From the NCBI GenBank assembly GCA_011053055.1, contig DRHT01000001.1, positions 51,581-115,580 on the forward strand: a stretch of 64,000 nucleotides of DNA, in the 5' to 3' direction. The stretch comes from Halopseudomonas sabulinigri. Its GTDB lineage: Bacteria > Pseudomonadota > Gammaproteobacteria > Pseudomonadales > Pseudomonadaceae. Positions 29,778-39,253 of the stretch are shown here, in pieces. The stretch's first letter is position 1. Every line of letters begins with the position of its first letter. The position numbers were made by a program, and so were the translations under genes. Under the pieces are notes generated by a model, which saw nothing but the letters and a program-made list of their open reading frames with translations, was not told the DNA's origin and made no database searches.

Positions 29778-31075
29778 AACTGAAGAATCTGGTCAAGAAG
29801 GCCGGCGCACTCGGTGTGGCTTGCAGCATGGCGCTCGGCGCGCTGAGCGTGCAGGCGGAAGAAACCATCAAGGTCGGCGTGTTGCATTCGCTTTCCGGCA
29901 CCATGGCGATTTCAGAAACCACACTGAAAGACACCATGCTGATGCTGATTGAAGAGCAGAACAAGAAAGGCGGCCTGCTCGGCAAGAAGCTCGAAGCGGT
30001 AGTGGTTGACCCCGCATCCAACTGGCCACTGTTTGCCGAGCGCACCCGTGAACTGCTGGAACAACACCACGTGAATGCGATCTTCGGCTGCTGGACCTCA
30101 GTTTCACGCAAGTCCGTATTGCCCGTTATTGAAGAGCTGAACGGCATGCTGTTCTACCCGGTGCAGTACGAGGGTGAAGAGTCCTCACGCAATGTGTTTT
30201 ACACCGGCGCCGCGCCAAACCAGCAGGCGATTCCGGCTGTTGATTACCTGAAAGACGAGCTTGGTGTAGAGCGCTGGGTACTGGCTGGCACCGACTACGT
30301 TTACCCGCGCACCACTAACCGCATTCTGGAAGCCTATCTGAAGGCTGCCGGCGTTGCGGAAGAAGACATCATGATCAACTACACGCCCTTCGGTCATTCC
30401 GATTGGCAGAACATCGTGGCCGAAATCAAGCGCTTTGGCAGCACAGGCAAGAAGACCGCTGTGGTTTCCACCATCAACGGCGATGCCAACGTACCTTTCT
30501 ATCGCGAGCTGGGTAACCAGGGCGTTTCTGCTGAAGACATCCCTGTAGTGGCCTTCTCGGTCGGTGAAGAAGAACTGTCTGGCATCGACACTGGCCCATT
30601 GGTCGGCCACATGGCTGCCTGGAACTACTTCATGAGTGAAGACACGCCAGAGAACGAAGCCTTCATCAAAACCTGGCACCAGTTCATCGGCGACGAAAAA
30701 CGCGTCACCAATGACCCGATGGAAGCGCATTACATCGGCTTCAACATGTGGGTAAAAGCGGTTGAGAAAGCCGGCACCACTGATACCGACAAGGTGATTG
30801 ATGCCATGGTGGGTGTAGAAGTGCCCAACCTGACCGGAGGCACCAGCAAAATGCTGCCAAACCACCACATCACCAAGCCAGTCCTGATTGGTGAGATCCA
30901 GGACGACGGCCAGTTCCTGACCGTATCCAGCACTGATGAACTGGTACCCGGCGATGCCTGGTCCAACTATCTGGAAGGCAGCAAAGATCTGATCTCCGAC
31001 TGGACTGCGCCGATCAGCTGCGGCAACTACAACACCAAAACCAAAACCTGCGTCGGCGCTCAAGCCGAACAATAA
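29774..31075 (+). CDS. urtA: Urea ABC transporter substrate-binding protein UrtA
   Basis: Periplasmic binding protein of 433 residues. The signal peptide ends VQA near residue 29, then EETIKVGVLHSLSGTMAISE, the branched-chain-amino-acid-type fold in the urea/amide (UrtA/FmdD) subfamily; FGCWTSVSRKSVLPV and GMLFYPVQYEGEE are typical of that branch. The ATG at 29774 with GGAG 8 bases upstream is preferred over an open extension reaching 29444. It heads urtABCDE behind a sigma-54 promoter. Confidence 0.93.
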   Translation: MKLKNLVKKAGALGVACSMALGALSVQAEETIKVGVLHSLSGTMAISETTLKDTMLMLIEEQNKKGGLLGKKLEAVVVDPASNWPLFAERTRELLEQHHVNAIFGCWTSVSRKSVLPVIEELNGMLFYPVQYEGEESSRNVFYTGAAPNQQAIPAVDYLKDELGVERWVLAGTDYVYPRTTNRILEAYLKAAGVAEEDIMINYTPFGHSDWQNIVAEIKRFGSTGKKTAVVSTINGDANVPFYRELGNQGVSAEDIPVVAFSVGEEELSGIDTGPLVGHMAAWNYFMSEDTPENEAFIKTWHQFIGDEKRVTNDPMEAHYIGFNMWVKAVEKAGTTDTDKVIDAMVGVEVPNLTGGTSKMLPNHHITKPVLIGEIQDDGQFLTVSSTDELVPGDAWSNYLEGSKDLISDWTAPISCGNYNTKTKTCVGAQAEQ

Positions 31076-31087
31076 GCAGGACGCTAT

Positions 31088-31116
31088 CTGCTGGCGGCAG
31101 TACCCAGCGCCAGCAG
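31088..31116 (+). other. Hairpin between urtA and urtB
   Basis: A perfect 9-bp stem, CTGCTGGCG with CGCCAGCAG, lies 12 bp after the urtA stop and lacks a T tract. Such hairpins after binding-protein genes often protect the upstream message from 3' decay (inference). Confidence 0.65.
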
Positions 31117-31183
31117 AAACAAAGGGAGTGGCTCGCCGCTCCCTCTTTGATTGCCCCAGAATAAAACCCTCAGGACCGCAGTT

Positions 31184-32848
31184 ATGAACCCACTTTGCCG
31201 CATCACACCCCGGCATACCCTGCACGCCTTGCTGCTCTGGCTGATCTGCCTGTCGCCTTTGCAAGTCAGCGCGCAAACGCCCGAATCCGAACCCGATGCC
31301 CAATCTGCTGCAGCGCCCACCACTGCTCAGCCAAGCTTCGAACAACTGGTACAACAACTAGCTGGCGGTAGTCTGCGAGAGCGTGCCGCAACCGTTAAAC
31401 AGCTATCCAGTCAGCGCGATGAACGCCTGGCCGACATTTTCAACGCCTTGGTGGCCGGTGACTTATTGGCCAACAAGGAAAAACCACCCACGATCGCTAT
31501 TCGCGAAGGTGAAAAGCTAACAGACGCCCTAACCGGTACCGACCTGACAGGCACCGAGCGGCTGCGCCGCATCCCGGTGAACAACGGTCTGCGCACCCAG
31601 CTACGCGGGCAAGTCGCGCAGCTCAACCTGAGCCACCCGAATACCGACAAACGCTACGCCGCCGTGCAACGTTTTATTCGCGACGGTGTAGACGAAGAGA
31701 CCGCCAGCCTGCTGCGCGCCCATCAAGAAGTCGAAGAGTCCGGCCGCGTTCAAGACGCCATCACCACGGCACTGGCCGTGTTTCAACTGCAATCCGGTGA
31801 TCGCGAGATCCGCTTGGCCGCCATCGACGAACTCAGCGGCTCACTGGAGCAAGAGGCACGCAACGCTTTACGCGGTATTGCCGAGAATGACGCGGACGCC
31901 GAACTGCGCGCAGCCGCCACCGAGGCCATCGAGTCCATTCAGGGTCGCATCAGCTTTTACCGCTTTGTCGAGAACCTGTTCTTTGGCCTGAGTCTCGGCT
32001 CAGTGCTGCTGCTCGCTGCCATAGGTCTGGCCATCACCTTTGGCGTGATGGGCGTGATCAACATGGCGCACGGCGAACTGATCATGATCGGCGCCTATAC
32101 CACTTGGGGCGTGCAGGTGCTTTTCCCCGACCTGATCGAGTGGAGCCTGCTGATTGCCGTGCCGGCTGCGTTCCTGATTACCGCACTGGTCGGCATCGCT
32201 ATCGAGCGTGGCGTCATTCGCTTCCTCTACGGCCGTCCGCTGGAAACCTTGCTCGCCACCTTTGGTTTGAGTTTGGTATTGCAGCAAGCGGTGCGCACCC
32301 TGTTCAGCCCTCTGAACCGCTCGGTCAGTTCACCGGAGTGGATCAGCGGCGCGCTGAACATCAACCCGGTGCTGTCGATCACCTACACCCGTCTGTACAT
32401 CCTGATCTTCGGGCTAATGGTGTTCTTTGCCCTGATGCTGGTGATGAAGCGCACCACTCTGGGGCTGAAGGTTCGCGCTGTTTCACAAAACCGCGCCATG
32501 GCCCGTGCGGTCGGTGTGCGCTCCAGCTGGGTAGACGCTCTCACTTTTGGCCTCGGTTCCGGCGTCGCTGGCGTGGCCGGTGTTGCGCTGTCGCAGCTGA
32601 CCAACGTGGGCCCGAACCTCGGCCAGGCCTACATCATCGACTCCTTCATGGTGGTGGTGTTCGGCGGCGTGGGTAACCTCTGGGGCACCCTGGTCAGTGC
32701 CATGAGCTTGGGTCTGATCAACAACTTTCTGGAGCCCTATGCCGGCGCCATGTTGGCCAAGGTACTGGTGCTGATCATGTTGATTCTGTTCATCCAGAAA
32801 AAGCCCAAGGGACTCTTCCCGCAAAAAGGACGGGCGGCGGCTGACTGA
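31184..32848 (+). CDS. urtB: Urea ABC transporter permease UrtB
   Basis: Inner-membrane permease of the LivH type. After a signal-like start (LLLWLICLSPLQVSA) there is a periplasmic extension of about 250 residues, characteristic of long UrtB proteins, then hydrophobic helices from about residue 265 with NMAHGELIMIGAYTTWGVQ and GLVLQQ-type sequences; it ends IQKKPKGLFPQKGR. The ATG at 31184 with AGGA upstream is chosen over 31151. Forms the channel with UrtC. Confidence 0.92.
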   Translation: MNPLCRITPRHTLHALLLWLICLSPLQVSAQTPESEPDAQSAAAPTTAQPSFEQLVQQLAGGSLRERAATVKQLSSQRDERLADIFNALVAGDLLANKEKPPTIAIREGEKLTDALTGTDLTGTERLRRIPVNNGLRTQLRGQVAQLNLSHPNTDKRYAAVQRFIRDGVDEETASLLRAHQEVEESGRVQDAITTALAVFQLQSGDREIRLAAIDELSGSLEQEARNALRGIAENDADAELRAAATEAIESIQGRISFYRFVENLFFGLSLGSVLLLAAIGLAITFGVMGVINMAHGELIMIGAYTTWGVQVLFPDLIEWSLLIAVPAAFLITALVGIAIERGVIRFLYGRPLETLLATFGLSLVLQQAVRTLFSPLNRSVSSPEWISGALNINPVLSITYTRLYILIFGLMVFFALMLVMKRTTLGLKVRAVSQNRAMARAVGVRSSWVDALTFGLGSGVAGVAGVALSQLTNVGPNLGQAYIIDSFMVVVFGGVGNLWGTLVSAMSLGLINNFLEPYAGAMLAKVLVLIMLILFIQKKPKGLFPQKGRAAAD

Positions 32849-32893
32849 TCGCCCCGCTGTCCATAGTTAAACGAATTTAACGAGGGAAGAAGT

Positions 32894-33988
32894 ATGCTAA
32901 CCCAACGACTGTTACTCAGTGATCGGGGCGGAATGCTGGTGCTGGGCCTGGTGGTCCTCATGGCGATTATCGTGCCGATCTGCAATCTGGCGCTGCCTAG
33001 CAGCTCGCCGTTCTATATCTCCAACTTTACTGTCGGGCTGCTCGGCAAGTTTCTCTGCTTTGCCCTGCTCGCGCTCTCGGTCGACTTGATCTGGGGCTAC
33101 GCCGGCATCCTATCGCTCGGCCACGGCGCCTTTTTTACGCTCGGCGGCTACGGCATGGGCATGTACCTGATGCGTCAGATTGGTGATCGCGGTGTGTATG
33201 GTCATCCCGAGCTGATGGACTTCATGGTGGTGCTCAACTGGGAAGAGCTGCCGTGGTACTGGCAGGGCTTTGATATGTTCTGGTTTGCCATGCTGATGGT
33301 GCTGCTGGTGCCTGGCCTGCTAGCCCTGGCATTCGGCTGGCTGGCATTTCGCTCGCGGGTTACCGGTGTGTATTTTGCAATCATCACCCAAGCCCTGACC
33401 TACGCGCTGATGCTGGCGTTCTTCCGCAATGAGATGGGCTTTGGCGGCAACAACGGATTGAACGATTTCAAGGAAATCCTCGGCTTTGATCTCGCCGAAA
33501 AAGCCACCCGCGCCGGCCTGTTTGTAGCATCGGCCATCTCACTGGTGCTCGGCTATCTGGCCTGCCGCTATATCGTCACCTCGCGCGCTGGCCGAGTCAT
33601 CGTCTCGATCCGCGATGCCGAAAGCCGCACGCGGTTCTGCGGCTATCAGGTTGAGTCCTACAAGCTTTGGCTATTCGTCTTTTCCGCCATGCTGGCTGCC
33701 GTCGCCGGTGCGTTGTATGTGCCGCAGGTCGGCATCATTAATCCCGGTGAATTCGCGCCACTCAATTCTATCGAAATGGTCGTATGGGTTGCGACCGGCG
33801 GCCGTGGCACCCTGTTCGGCGCGATTGTCGGCGCCTTCAGCGTGAACTACGCCAAGACCTTCTTCACTACCTATTCACCGGAAACCTGGCTGTTCATTCT
33901 CGGCGGGCTGTTCGTACTGGTTACCCTGTTGCTGCCCAATGGCATCGTCGGCCTGTTTGATCGCTTCCGCCGCAAGGGAGATAAATAA
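32894..33988 (+). CDS. urtC: Urea ABC transporter permease UrtC
   Basis: LivM-type permease of 364 residues, the second half of the channel. It shows about nine hydrophobic segments with SVDLIWGYAGILSLGHGAFF near residue 65, FFRNEMGFGGNNGL (a UrtC hallmark), and GGRGTLFGAIVGAF near the C-terminus. GAGGGAAG precedes the ATG. Its stop overlaps the urtD start by one base. Confidence 0.93.
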   Translation: MLTQRLLLSDRGGMLVLGLVVLMAIIVPICNLALPSSSPFYISNFTVGLLGKFLCFALLALSVDLIWGYAGILSLGHGAFFTLGGYGMGMYLMRQIGDRGVYGHPELMDFMVVLNWEELPWYWQGFDMFWFAMLMVLLVPGLLALAFGWLAFRSRVTGVYFAIITQALTYALMLAFFRNEMGFGGNNGLNDFKEILGFDLAEKATRAGLFVASAISLVLGYLACRYIVTSRAGRVIVSIRDAESRTRFCGYQVESYKLWLFVFSAMLAAVAGALYVPQVGIINPGEFAPLNSIEMVVWVATGGRGTLFGAIVGAFSVNYAKTFFTTYSPETWLFILGGLFVLVTLLLPNGIVGLFDRFRRKGDK

Positions 33989-34824
33989 TGAACCCACTTA
34001 ATCGCCTGCGCGAAACCTGGCGCCCGGACCAAGTATTCGACATCGTTCAGCCAGCGCCTACGTTCGACAAGTCGCTGGATACCAAGCACGGCCCGATTCT
34101 CTACGTCGAGGATATCAGCGTCAGCTTTGATGGTTTCAAGGCGCTGAACAACCTGAACCTTTATATCGACGACGGTGAGCTACGCTGCATCATCGGCCCC
34201 AACGGCGCCGGCAAAACCACCATGATGGATGTGATTACCGGCAAGACCAAGCCCGACTCAGGCAGCGTCTACTTCGGCCAGCGGATCAACCTGCTCAAGC
34301 TGTCGGAACACGAGATTGCGCGTGGCGGCATTGGCCGCAAATTTCAGAAACCGACTATTTTTGAAGCGCTACCGGTATTTGAAAATCTGGAACTGGCCAC
34401 CGCATCCAACAAGCGTGTGTGGTACACCCTGAACCATCACTTGAGCGGCGAACAACGTGACCGCATTGATGAAGTGCTCACCCAAATCGGCCTCACCGCG
34501 CACTTTAACCAGGAAGCCGGTGCCCTCTCGCACGGCCAAAAACAATGGCTGGAGATCGGCATGCTGCTAGTGCAAAACCCTCGCGTACTGCTGGTGGATG
34601 AACCGGTGGCAGGTATGACGGGTGAAGAGGTCGAGCACACCGCTGAACTGCTCATCTCACTCAAGGGCCGTCACTCGGTGATCGTAGTCGAGCATGACAT
34701 GGCTTTCGTACGCTCCATCGCCAACAAAGTTACCGTGCTGCATCAAGGTTCGGTACTGGCTGAGGGCAGCATGGACCAAGTGCAGAGCGATCCGCGCGTG
34801 GTCGAAGTCTACTTGGGGGAATAA
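33988..34824 (+). CDS. urtD: Urea ABC transporter ATP-binding protein UrtD
   Basis: LivG-type ATPase, 278 residues. Walker A GPNGAGKTT is near residue 70, the signature LSHGQKQWLEIG near 184, Walker B VLLVDEPVAGM near 203, and the switch His in VVEHDMAFV. The N-terminal extension of about 35 residues before the ABC core is usual for UrtD. GGGAG precedes the ATG. Confidence 0.93.
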   Translation: MNPLNRLRETWRPDQVFDIVQPAPTFDKSLDTKHGPILYVEDISVSFDGFKALNNLNLYIDDGELRCIIGPNGAGKTTMMDVITGKTKPDSGSVYFGQRINLLKLSEHEIARGGIGRKFQKPTIFEALPVFENLELATASNKRVWYTLNHHLSGEQRDRIDEVLTQIGLTAHFNQEAGALSHGQKQWLEIGMLLVQNPRVLLVDEPVAGMTGEEVEHTAELLISLKGRHSVIVVEHDMAFVRSIANKVTVLHQGSVLAEGSMDQVQSDPRVVEVYLGE

Positions 34825-34827
34825 CGC

Positions 34828-35523
34828 ATGCTGAACATTCAAGGCATCAACCAGTACTACAACCAGAGCCACATTCTCTGGGATCTTGATTTGGAATTGA
34901 AAGAAGGCAGCTGCAGCTGCTTACTGGGCCGTAACGGCGTCGGCAAAACCACACTGCTCAAGTGCATCACCGGCCTGTTGCCTGTCCGCGACGGGCAGAT
35001 AAACCTAAGAGGCCAGGACATCACCCGCATGAGCACCGAGAACCGAGCACGCTCGGGCATCGGTTACGTACCCCAAGGGCGCGAAATTTTCCCTCTACTC
35101 ACAGTGGAAGAAAACCTGAAAATCTCACTGGGCGCGCGACCAGACAAAGCCAAGCAGATACCGCCGCAAATCTATGAGCTGTTTCCGGTACTCAAGGAAA
35201 TGAAACACCGCCGTGGCGGCGATCTGTCTGGGGGGCAGCAACAACAGTTGGCCATCGGCCGCGCGCTGGTACTTGATCCCAAACTGCTAATTCTCGATGA
35301 GCCCACAGAAGGCATTCAGCCAAATATCGTGCGCGACATTGGTGAGGTGATCCGCAAACTCAACAGCGAGTTGGGCCTGACCGTTCTGTTGGTCGAACAG
35401 AAACTACCCTTTGCCCGGCGCGCGGCTGAGCACTTCTTTATCATGGAGCGCGGCCGGGTGGTCGCCAATGGCGAAATGGACACACTGGATGATGAGTTGA
35501 TTCAGCGTTATCTCACTGTGTAA
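34828..35523 (+). CDS. urtE: Urea ABC transporter ATP-binding protein UrtE
   Basis: LivF-type ATPase, 231 residues. Walker A GRNGVGKTT, signature LSGGQQQQLAIGRAL, Walker B LLILDEPTEGIQPNIV and a downstream LLVEQKLPFARRAA are all present. It begins 3 bp after urtD. The operon ends here; no urease genes are in the window, so the nitrogen released from urea must be processed elsewhere. Confidence 0.93.
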   Translation: MLNIQGINQYYNQSHILWDLDLELKEGSCSCLLGRNGVGKTTLLKCITGLLPVRDGQINLRGQDITRMSTENRARSGIGYVPQGREIFPLLTVEENLKISLGARPDKAKQIPPQIYELFPVLKEMKHRRGGDLSGGQQQQLAIGRALVLDPKLLILDEPTEGIQPNIVRDIGEVIRKLNSELGLTVLLVEQKLPFARRAAEHFFIMERGRVVANGEMDTLDDELIQRYLTV

Positions 35524-35529
35524 TTGACC

Positions 35530-35570
35530 GGCGGCTCGGGCGCTTGGATCGCGCTTGAGCCGCCATTCTT
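35530..35570 (+). terminator. Terminator-like hairpin after urtE
   Basis: GGCGGCTC pairs with GAGCCGCC across a partly paired inner region, followed by ATTCTT. The T tract is poor. Confidence 0.55.
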
Positions 35571-35762
35571 ATCCGCAATCGCGGCCTGCATCACCAAGCC
35601 CTGACCTCCATCAACCCGCGTAAAACCCGATAAAAAACTCACTTGGTAGACTGAATACGGTTTATATCAAGCTATTCACCCGTCGGGCCGCCCTTGCCTA
35701 AATCAAACGACTGTTCGACACTGGGCGCCGATTTTCCATCCGCACACTGAAGGGAACAACCC

Positions 35763-36668
35763 ATGAGCGATATTCGTTTTGACGACAAAGTTGTCATCGT
35801 AACCGGCGCTGGCGGCGGCATTGGCCGCGCCCACGCCCTGCTGTTCGCCAAGCACGGCGCCAAAGTCATCGTTAACGACCTGGGTGGCAGCACCCAAGGC
35901 GAAGGCTCCAACAGCGATGCAGCACTCAAGGTTGTTGAAGAAATCAAAGCCGCTGGCGGTACTGCGATTGCCAACCCTGACAACGTGATCGATGGCGAGA
36001 AGATCGTTCAGTGCGCCATGGATAACTTCGGTCGCGTTGACGTTGTCGTCAACAACGCCGGCATCCTGCGTGACAAGAGCTTCGTCAAGATGAGCGATGC
36101 CGACTGGGATCTGGTTTACAAGGTCCACGTTGAAGGCGCTTACAAAGTGACCCACGCCGCCTGGCCGCACATGAAGGACAGCAACTTCGGTCGCGTCATC
36201 TTCACCGCTTCTACCTCTGGCATCTACGGCAACTTCGGCCAGGCCAACTACGGTATGGCCAAGCTGGGCCTCTACGGCTTGACCCGCACCTTGGCCATCG
36301 AAGGCCGCAAGAACAACATCTTCGTCAACGCCATCGCCCCTACTGGCGGCACGCGCATGACTGAAGGCCTGTTCCCAGAAGGCGCGTTCGAGAAGCTCAA
36401 GCCTGAGCTGGTCAGCCCGCTGGTCGCTTACCTCTGCTCTGAAGAAAACAAAGAAACCGGCAGCCTGTTCGAAGTCGGCGGCGGTTGGATGGGTAAAGTA
36501 CGCTGGGAGCGTTCACTGGGCATCGGTTTCAACCCAGACGAAGGCTTCACTCCAGAAGACGTTGCAGCCAACTTCGAGCAACTCTGCAACTTCGAAGGCG
36601 CCGTACATCCGAAGGACAACATCGAAGCACTGCGTGAGCTGATGGCTAATATTCAGAAGTTTGCGTAA
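35763..36668 (+). CDS. SDR family 3-hydroxyacyl-CoA dehydrogenase-like enzyme
   Basis: A 301-residue short-chain dehydrogenase. NAD-binding VTGAGGGIGRAHALLFAKHGA, NNAGILRDKSF, the catalytic Ser (STSGIYGNFGQANYGMAKLGL includes the YxxxK pair) and VNAIAPTGGTRMTE are visible. It resembles the dehydrogenase part of the peroxisomal multifunctional enzyme (HSD17B4 type), fitting beta-oxidation. AGGGAA precedes the ATG. A 240-bp gap and the urtE hairpin separate it from urt, so it is its own unit. Confidence 0.9.
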   Translation: MSDIRFDDKVVIVTGAGGGIGRAHALLFAKHGAKVIVNDLGGSTQGEGSNSDAALKVVEEIKAAGGTAIANPDNVIDGEKIVQCAMDNFGRVDVVVNNAGILRDKSFVKMSDADWDLVYKVHVEGAYKVTHAAWPHMKDSNFGRVIFTASTSGIYGNFGQANYGMAKLGLYGLTRTLAIEGRKNNIFVNAIAPTGGTRMTEGLFPEGAFEKLKPELVSPLVAYLCSEENKETGSLFEVGGGWMGKVRWERSLGIGFNPDEGFTPEDVAANFEQLCNFEGAVHPKDNIEALRELMANIQKFA

Positions 36669-36733
36669 ACGCAGCAATAAGCTTTAAGCCTCAAGCGACA
36701 GGCTGAAGGTCCGAAGCTGGAAGCAAGCGTAGA

Positions 36734-36770
36734 AAAGCCCGCCCCTGATGCATCAGGGGCGGGCTTTTTT
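36734..36770 (+). terminator. Strong intrinsic terminator after the SDR gene
   Basis: A 17-bp perfect palindromic stem (AAAGCCCGCCCCTGATG and its complement) with T6. The arms meet without spacer bases. Confidence 0.93.
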
Positions 36771-36827
36771 GTTGAAGCTCACGCAGGACACGTTGCAGCC
36801 GGACGCTAGTCATGACAAATGGCCTCG

Positions 36828-36862
36828 GCCACACACCCGCGTTCACAACGCAGGTGTGTGGC
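36828..36862. repeat. Large hairpin at the left edge of the restriction island
   Basis: GCCACACACC-C-GCGTT pairs with AACGC-A-GGTGTGTGGC over a CAC loop: 15 paired bases and one mismatch. There is no T tract, so it is unlikely to be a terminator. Confidence 0.7.
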
Positions 36863-36932
36863 TCAATCAGAACTCTATCCTTTAGCAGCGCTCACCGCTC
36901 ATTAAAAAGGGAAATAAATTCTTGAAAAAAAG

Positions 36933-36948
36933 CTGTTCGCATATACAG
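36933..36948. promoter_or_regulatory. LexA (SOS) box candidate
   Basis: CTGTTCGCATATACAG has the CTG-N10-CAG frame and matches 12 of 16 bases of the ideal alternating LexA site. It lies 33 bp before the start of the 97-residue ORF. TTGAAA at 36922 may be a -35, so the box would cover the promoter. Confidence 0.6.
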
Positions 36949-36981
36949 TTGTATTAGGCAAAACAACAAGGGTAGAGAACC

Positions 36982-37275
36982 ATGCACACAGCCAAAAACA
37001 TCTCGGACTGGAACGACAAAACGGAAGCCGGACTTTACGAATGGTGGAGCTCGATGGCTAACAAAGGAATGGCCCACCACCCCGATGACGACCCCGCCAG
37101 CATTGTATATGTAGAAAACGGGGCCCCTTTCTTCGACTCTAAGGCCTCCGCAGCGCTGTGCACCATCTATGCTGAAATGGAAAAGCTGCATGACGATCTC
37201 ATATATGTCGCGGCTCACAAGGCGATTATGAGCAGGCTCGCATGGGAGCGCTCGTTACCAGAAAACGAATGGTAA
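36982..37275 (+). CDS. Hypothetical protein, possibly SOS-controlled
   Basis: A 97-residue soluble protein I do not recognise. It is acidic and aromatic-rich at the start (ISDWNDKTEAGLYEWWSSMANKG), followed by a DDDPAS turn and a helical C-terminal half (AALCTIYAEMEKLHDDLIYVAAHKA in two pieces). There is no signal peptide, membrane segment or clear helix-turn-helix, so it does not look like a restriction controller protein. AAGGG lies upstream of the ATG, and a LexA-like box sits in its promoter region. It precedes dcm by 101 bp. Confidence 0.7.
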   Translation: MHTAKNISDWNDKTEAGLYEWWSSMANKGMAHHPDDDPASIVYVENGAPFFDSKASAALCTIYAEMEKLHDDLIYVAAHKAIMSRLAWERSLPENEW

Positions 37276-37376
37276 CCAACGTTCTGCTGCAATAACTCTG
37301 TACTTTAAGCTTGGCGCCGTCCAGAATCTGGGCCTAATTTGCGGTAAATGCAACATATTCGACCTGGAGAAAAACC

Positions 37377-38747
37377 ATGCCTTCCGGCCTGTACGATCAT
37401 ATTGATGATCAGCAATTAATTGAAAAAGTAGTACATATATGGGGTAACCAGGTTGTTGCTGAAGTACTGGAAGTAGATAGGGGGACAATTACCCGATGGG
37501 TTAAAAGTGGGCTGCTCCATAATCTGCGTAAATTTGAGCGTGAGGCCCTGATTCTTCGGCTGCTACCGCCCCCTCGTCTCGAAACTCAACACGCAGGATT
37601 AGAGCATTTTCGCTTCATCGATCTTTTCGCAGGCATCGGAGGAATCCGGCGCAGCTTCGAGGATGTTGGCGGTCGCTGTGTTTTCACAAGCGAGTGGAAC
37701 GATCAAGCGGTGCGGACCTACAAAGCAAACCACTTTGATGACGTTGATCACGTATTTAATTCGGATATCAGGCAGATAACAGAAGCCGAAGGCGTTTCTG
37801 ACAGGGATCTGATAGATCATATTGCGGATCAGATCCCTGACCATGAAGTATTGCTGGCAGGCTTTCCCTGCCAGCCTTTTTCAATTGCCGGCGTCTCAAA
37901 AAAGAATTCATTAGGACGGGCTCACGGATTCGACTGCAAAATGCAAGGGACTCTGTTCTTTGACATTTGTAAAGTGCTTCAAGCAAAGCGCCCGGCCGCC
38001 TTCATACTGGAAAACGTCAAAAACCTAAAAAGCCATAACAAAGGCGATACATACCGAACTATTCTCCAGGCGTTGAATGATGCTGGGTACGATGTTCCTG
38101 ATCCGGGTGTTGTTGATGCTGCCAAATACCTTCCCCAACATCGTGAGCGGATTGTGATCGTAGGCTTTCGAAGAGACCTTGGGATAGCGGATGGTTTCTC
38201 CCTTCAAGAACTTGAAAAGCCTGATCATCGCCCCGTGCTCGGCGAGATTCTGGACCCTGCAGTCCCCGATAAATACACTCTCACGGATAAGTTGTGGTTG
38301 TACCTTCAAAACTATGCAAAAAAGCACCAAGCTGCAGGCAACGGTTTTGGCTTTGGCTTGGTTACGCCCGAGCAAACAAACGCAACTCGCACTCTCTCTG
38401 CCCGGTACTACAAAGATGGCTCCGAGATTTTATTGTCGCAGGGAAGTCAAAAAAACCCCCGTAGGCTGACTCCACGTGAATGCGCCAGACTGATGGGATT
38501 TGACGCGCCTGGAGAGGCTAGCTTCAAAATACCGGTATCTGATACCCAAGCGTACAAACAGTTTGGAAACTCAGTAGCAGTACCGGTGTTTGAGGCTGTA
38601 GCAAAGCTGATGGCGCCCCGTATCATGGCCGGCTTTGAAAACACAGACAGGGTATTCCATCTCCCAGCCGCAACCCGAGCATGTAGTCCAACTCAGCTCA
38701 GACTGATGGAGAAAAGCAGCTCTTATAGAGCAAAAGTAGCCGGATAA
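37377..38747 (+). CDS. dcm: Dcm-type DNA cytosine-5 methyltransferase
   Basis: Methylates C5 of cytosine in DNA, probably within CCWGG. The 456 residues have an N-terminal helical domain (about 1-60; [19 protein letters not shown] looks like a helix-turn-helix), motif [14 protein letters not shown], catalytic [29 protein letters not shown], a target-recognition part with [13 protein letters not shown] and [15 protein letters not shown], and QFGNSV. These agree closely with E. coli Dcm as I recall it, the basis of the CCWGG call. GGAGAA precedes the ATG. The region is more AT-rich than its surroundings. Confidence 0.93.
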   Translation: MPSGLYDHIDDQQLIEKVVHIWGNQVVAEVLEVDRGTITRWVKSGLLHNLRKFEREALILRLLPPPRLETQHAGLEHFRFIDLFAGIGGIRRSFEDVGGRCVFTSEWNDQAVRTYKANHFDDVDHVFNSDIRQITEAEGVSDRDLIDHIADQIPDHEVLLAGFPCQPFSIAGVSKKNSLGRAHGFDCKMQGTLFFDICKVLQAKRPAAFILENVKNLKSHNKGDTYRTILQALNDAGYDVPDPGVVDAAKYLPQHRERIVIVGFRRDLGIADGFSLQELEKPDHRPVLGEILDPAVPDKYTLTDKLWLYLQNYAKKHQAAGNGFGFGLVTPEQTNATRTLSARYYKDGSEILLSQGSQKNPRRLTPRECARLMGFDAPGEASFKIPVSDTQAYKQFGNSVAVPVFEAVAKLMAPRIMAGFENTDRVFHLPAATRACSPTQLRLMEKSSSYRAKVAG

Positions 38748-38782
38748 GCTCATTTAAAATCAAATCGCAGCAGGAGCCATTT

Positions 38783-39253
38783 GTGGCTGACGTAGTTGAC
38801 TCCTTAACCAGATCAAGAATGATGTCTGGCATCCAGGCGAAAAACACAAAACCTGAACTCAGTCTCAGAAAAGCCCTCCATTCTCGCGGTTTTCGCTACC
38901 GCTTGCATGTGCGTAACCTACCCGGAAAGCCAGACTTGGTATTTCCAAAATATAATGCCGTTGTTCAGGTCAATGGCTGCTTCTGGCACGGACATGACTG
39001 CCATTTATTTAAATGGCCCTCCACCAGACGCGACTGGTGGAGGGCCAAAATAGAAGGCACCCGCACACGTGACGCTGGCAACAAAAAAGCCTTACTTTCA
39101 CTGGGATGGAGGCAAGCTTCCGTCTGGGAGTGCGCGCTCAAGGGCAGAAGCCGACTAGAAACTGTCGACTTGGTAAATCAATTGGCGCTCTGGCTCACAA
39201 GCAATCAGGAAGAATTGGATATACGGGGGCAAAATGATTCAAGCAGTATCTGA
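38783..39253 (+). CDS. vsr: Very short patch repair endonuclease Vsr
   Basis: Nicks DNA beside T:G mismatches that arise when 5-methylcytosine deaminates at Dcm sites. The 156 residues show RSRMMSGIQAKNTKPELSLRKAL, RYRLHVRNLPGKPDLVFPKY (Asp of the nuclease core), and the zinc/active-site stretch VNGCFWHGHDCHLFKWP. The start is GTG with AGGAG 6 bases upstream. It lies between the methylase and restriction genes, a typical type II set. Confidence 0.93.
   Translation: MADVVDSLTRSRMMSGIQAKNTKPELSLRKALHSRGFRYRLHVRNLPGKPDLVFPKYNAVVQVNGCFWHGHDCHLFKWPSTRRDWWRAKIEGTRTRDAGNKKALLSLGWRQASVWECALKGRSRLETVDLVNQLALWLTSNQEELDIRGQNDSSSI

Noticed and set aside
30185..31357. 390-codon open frame on the minus strand across urtA
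   Set aside because: It is the antisense shadow of urtA and runs into urtB; it shows no family motif and the plus strand is clearly coding.
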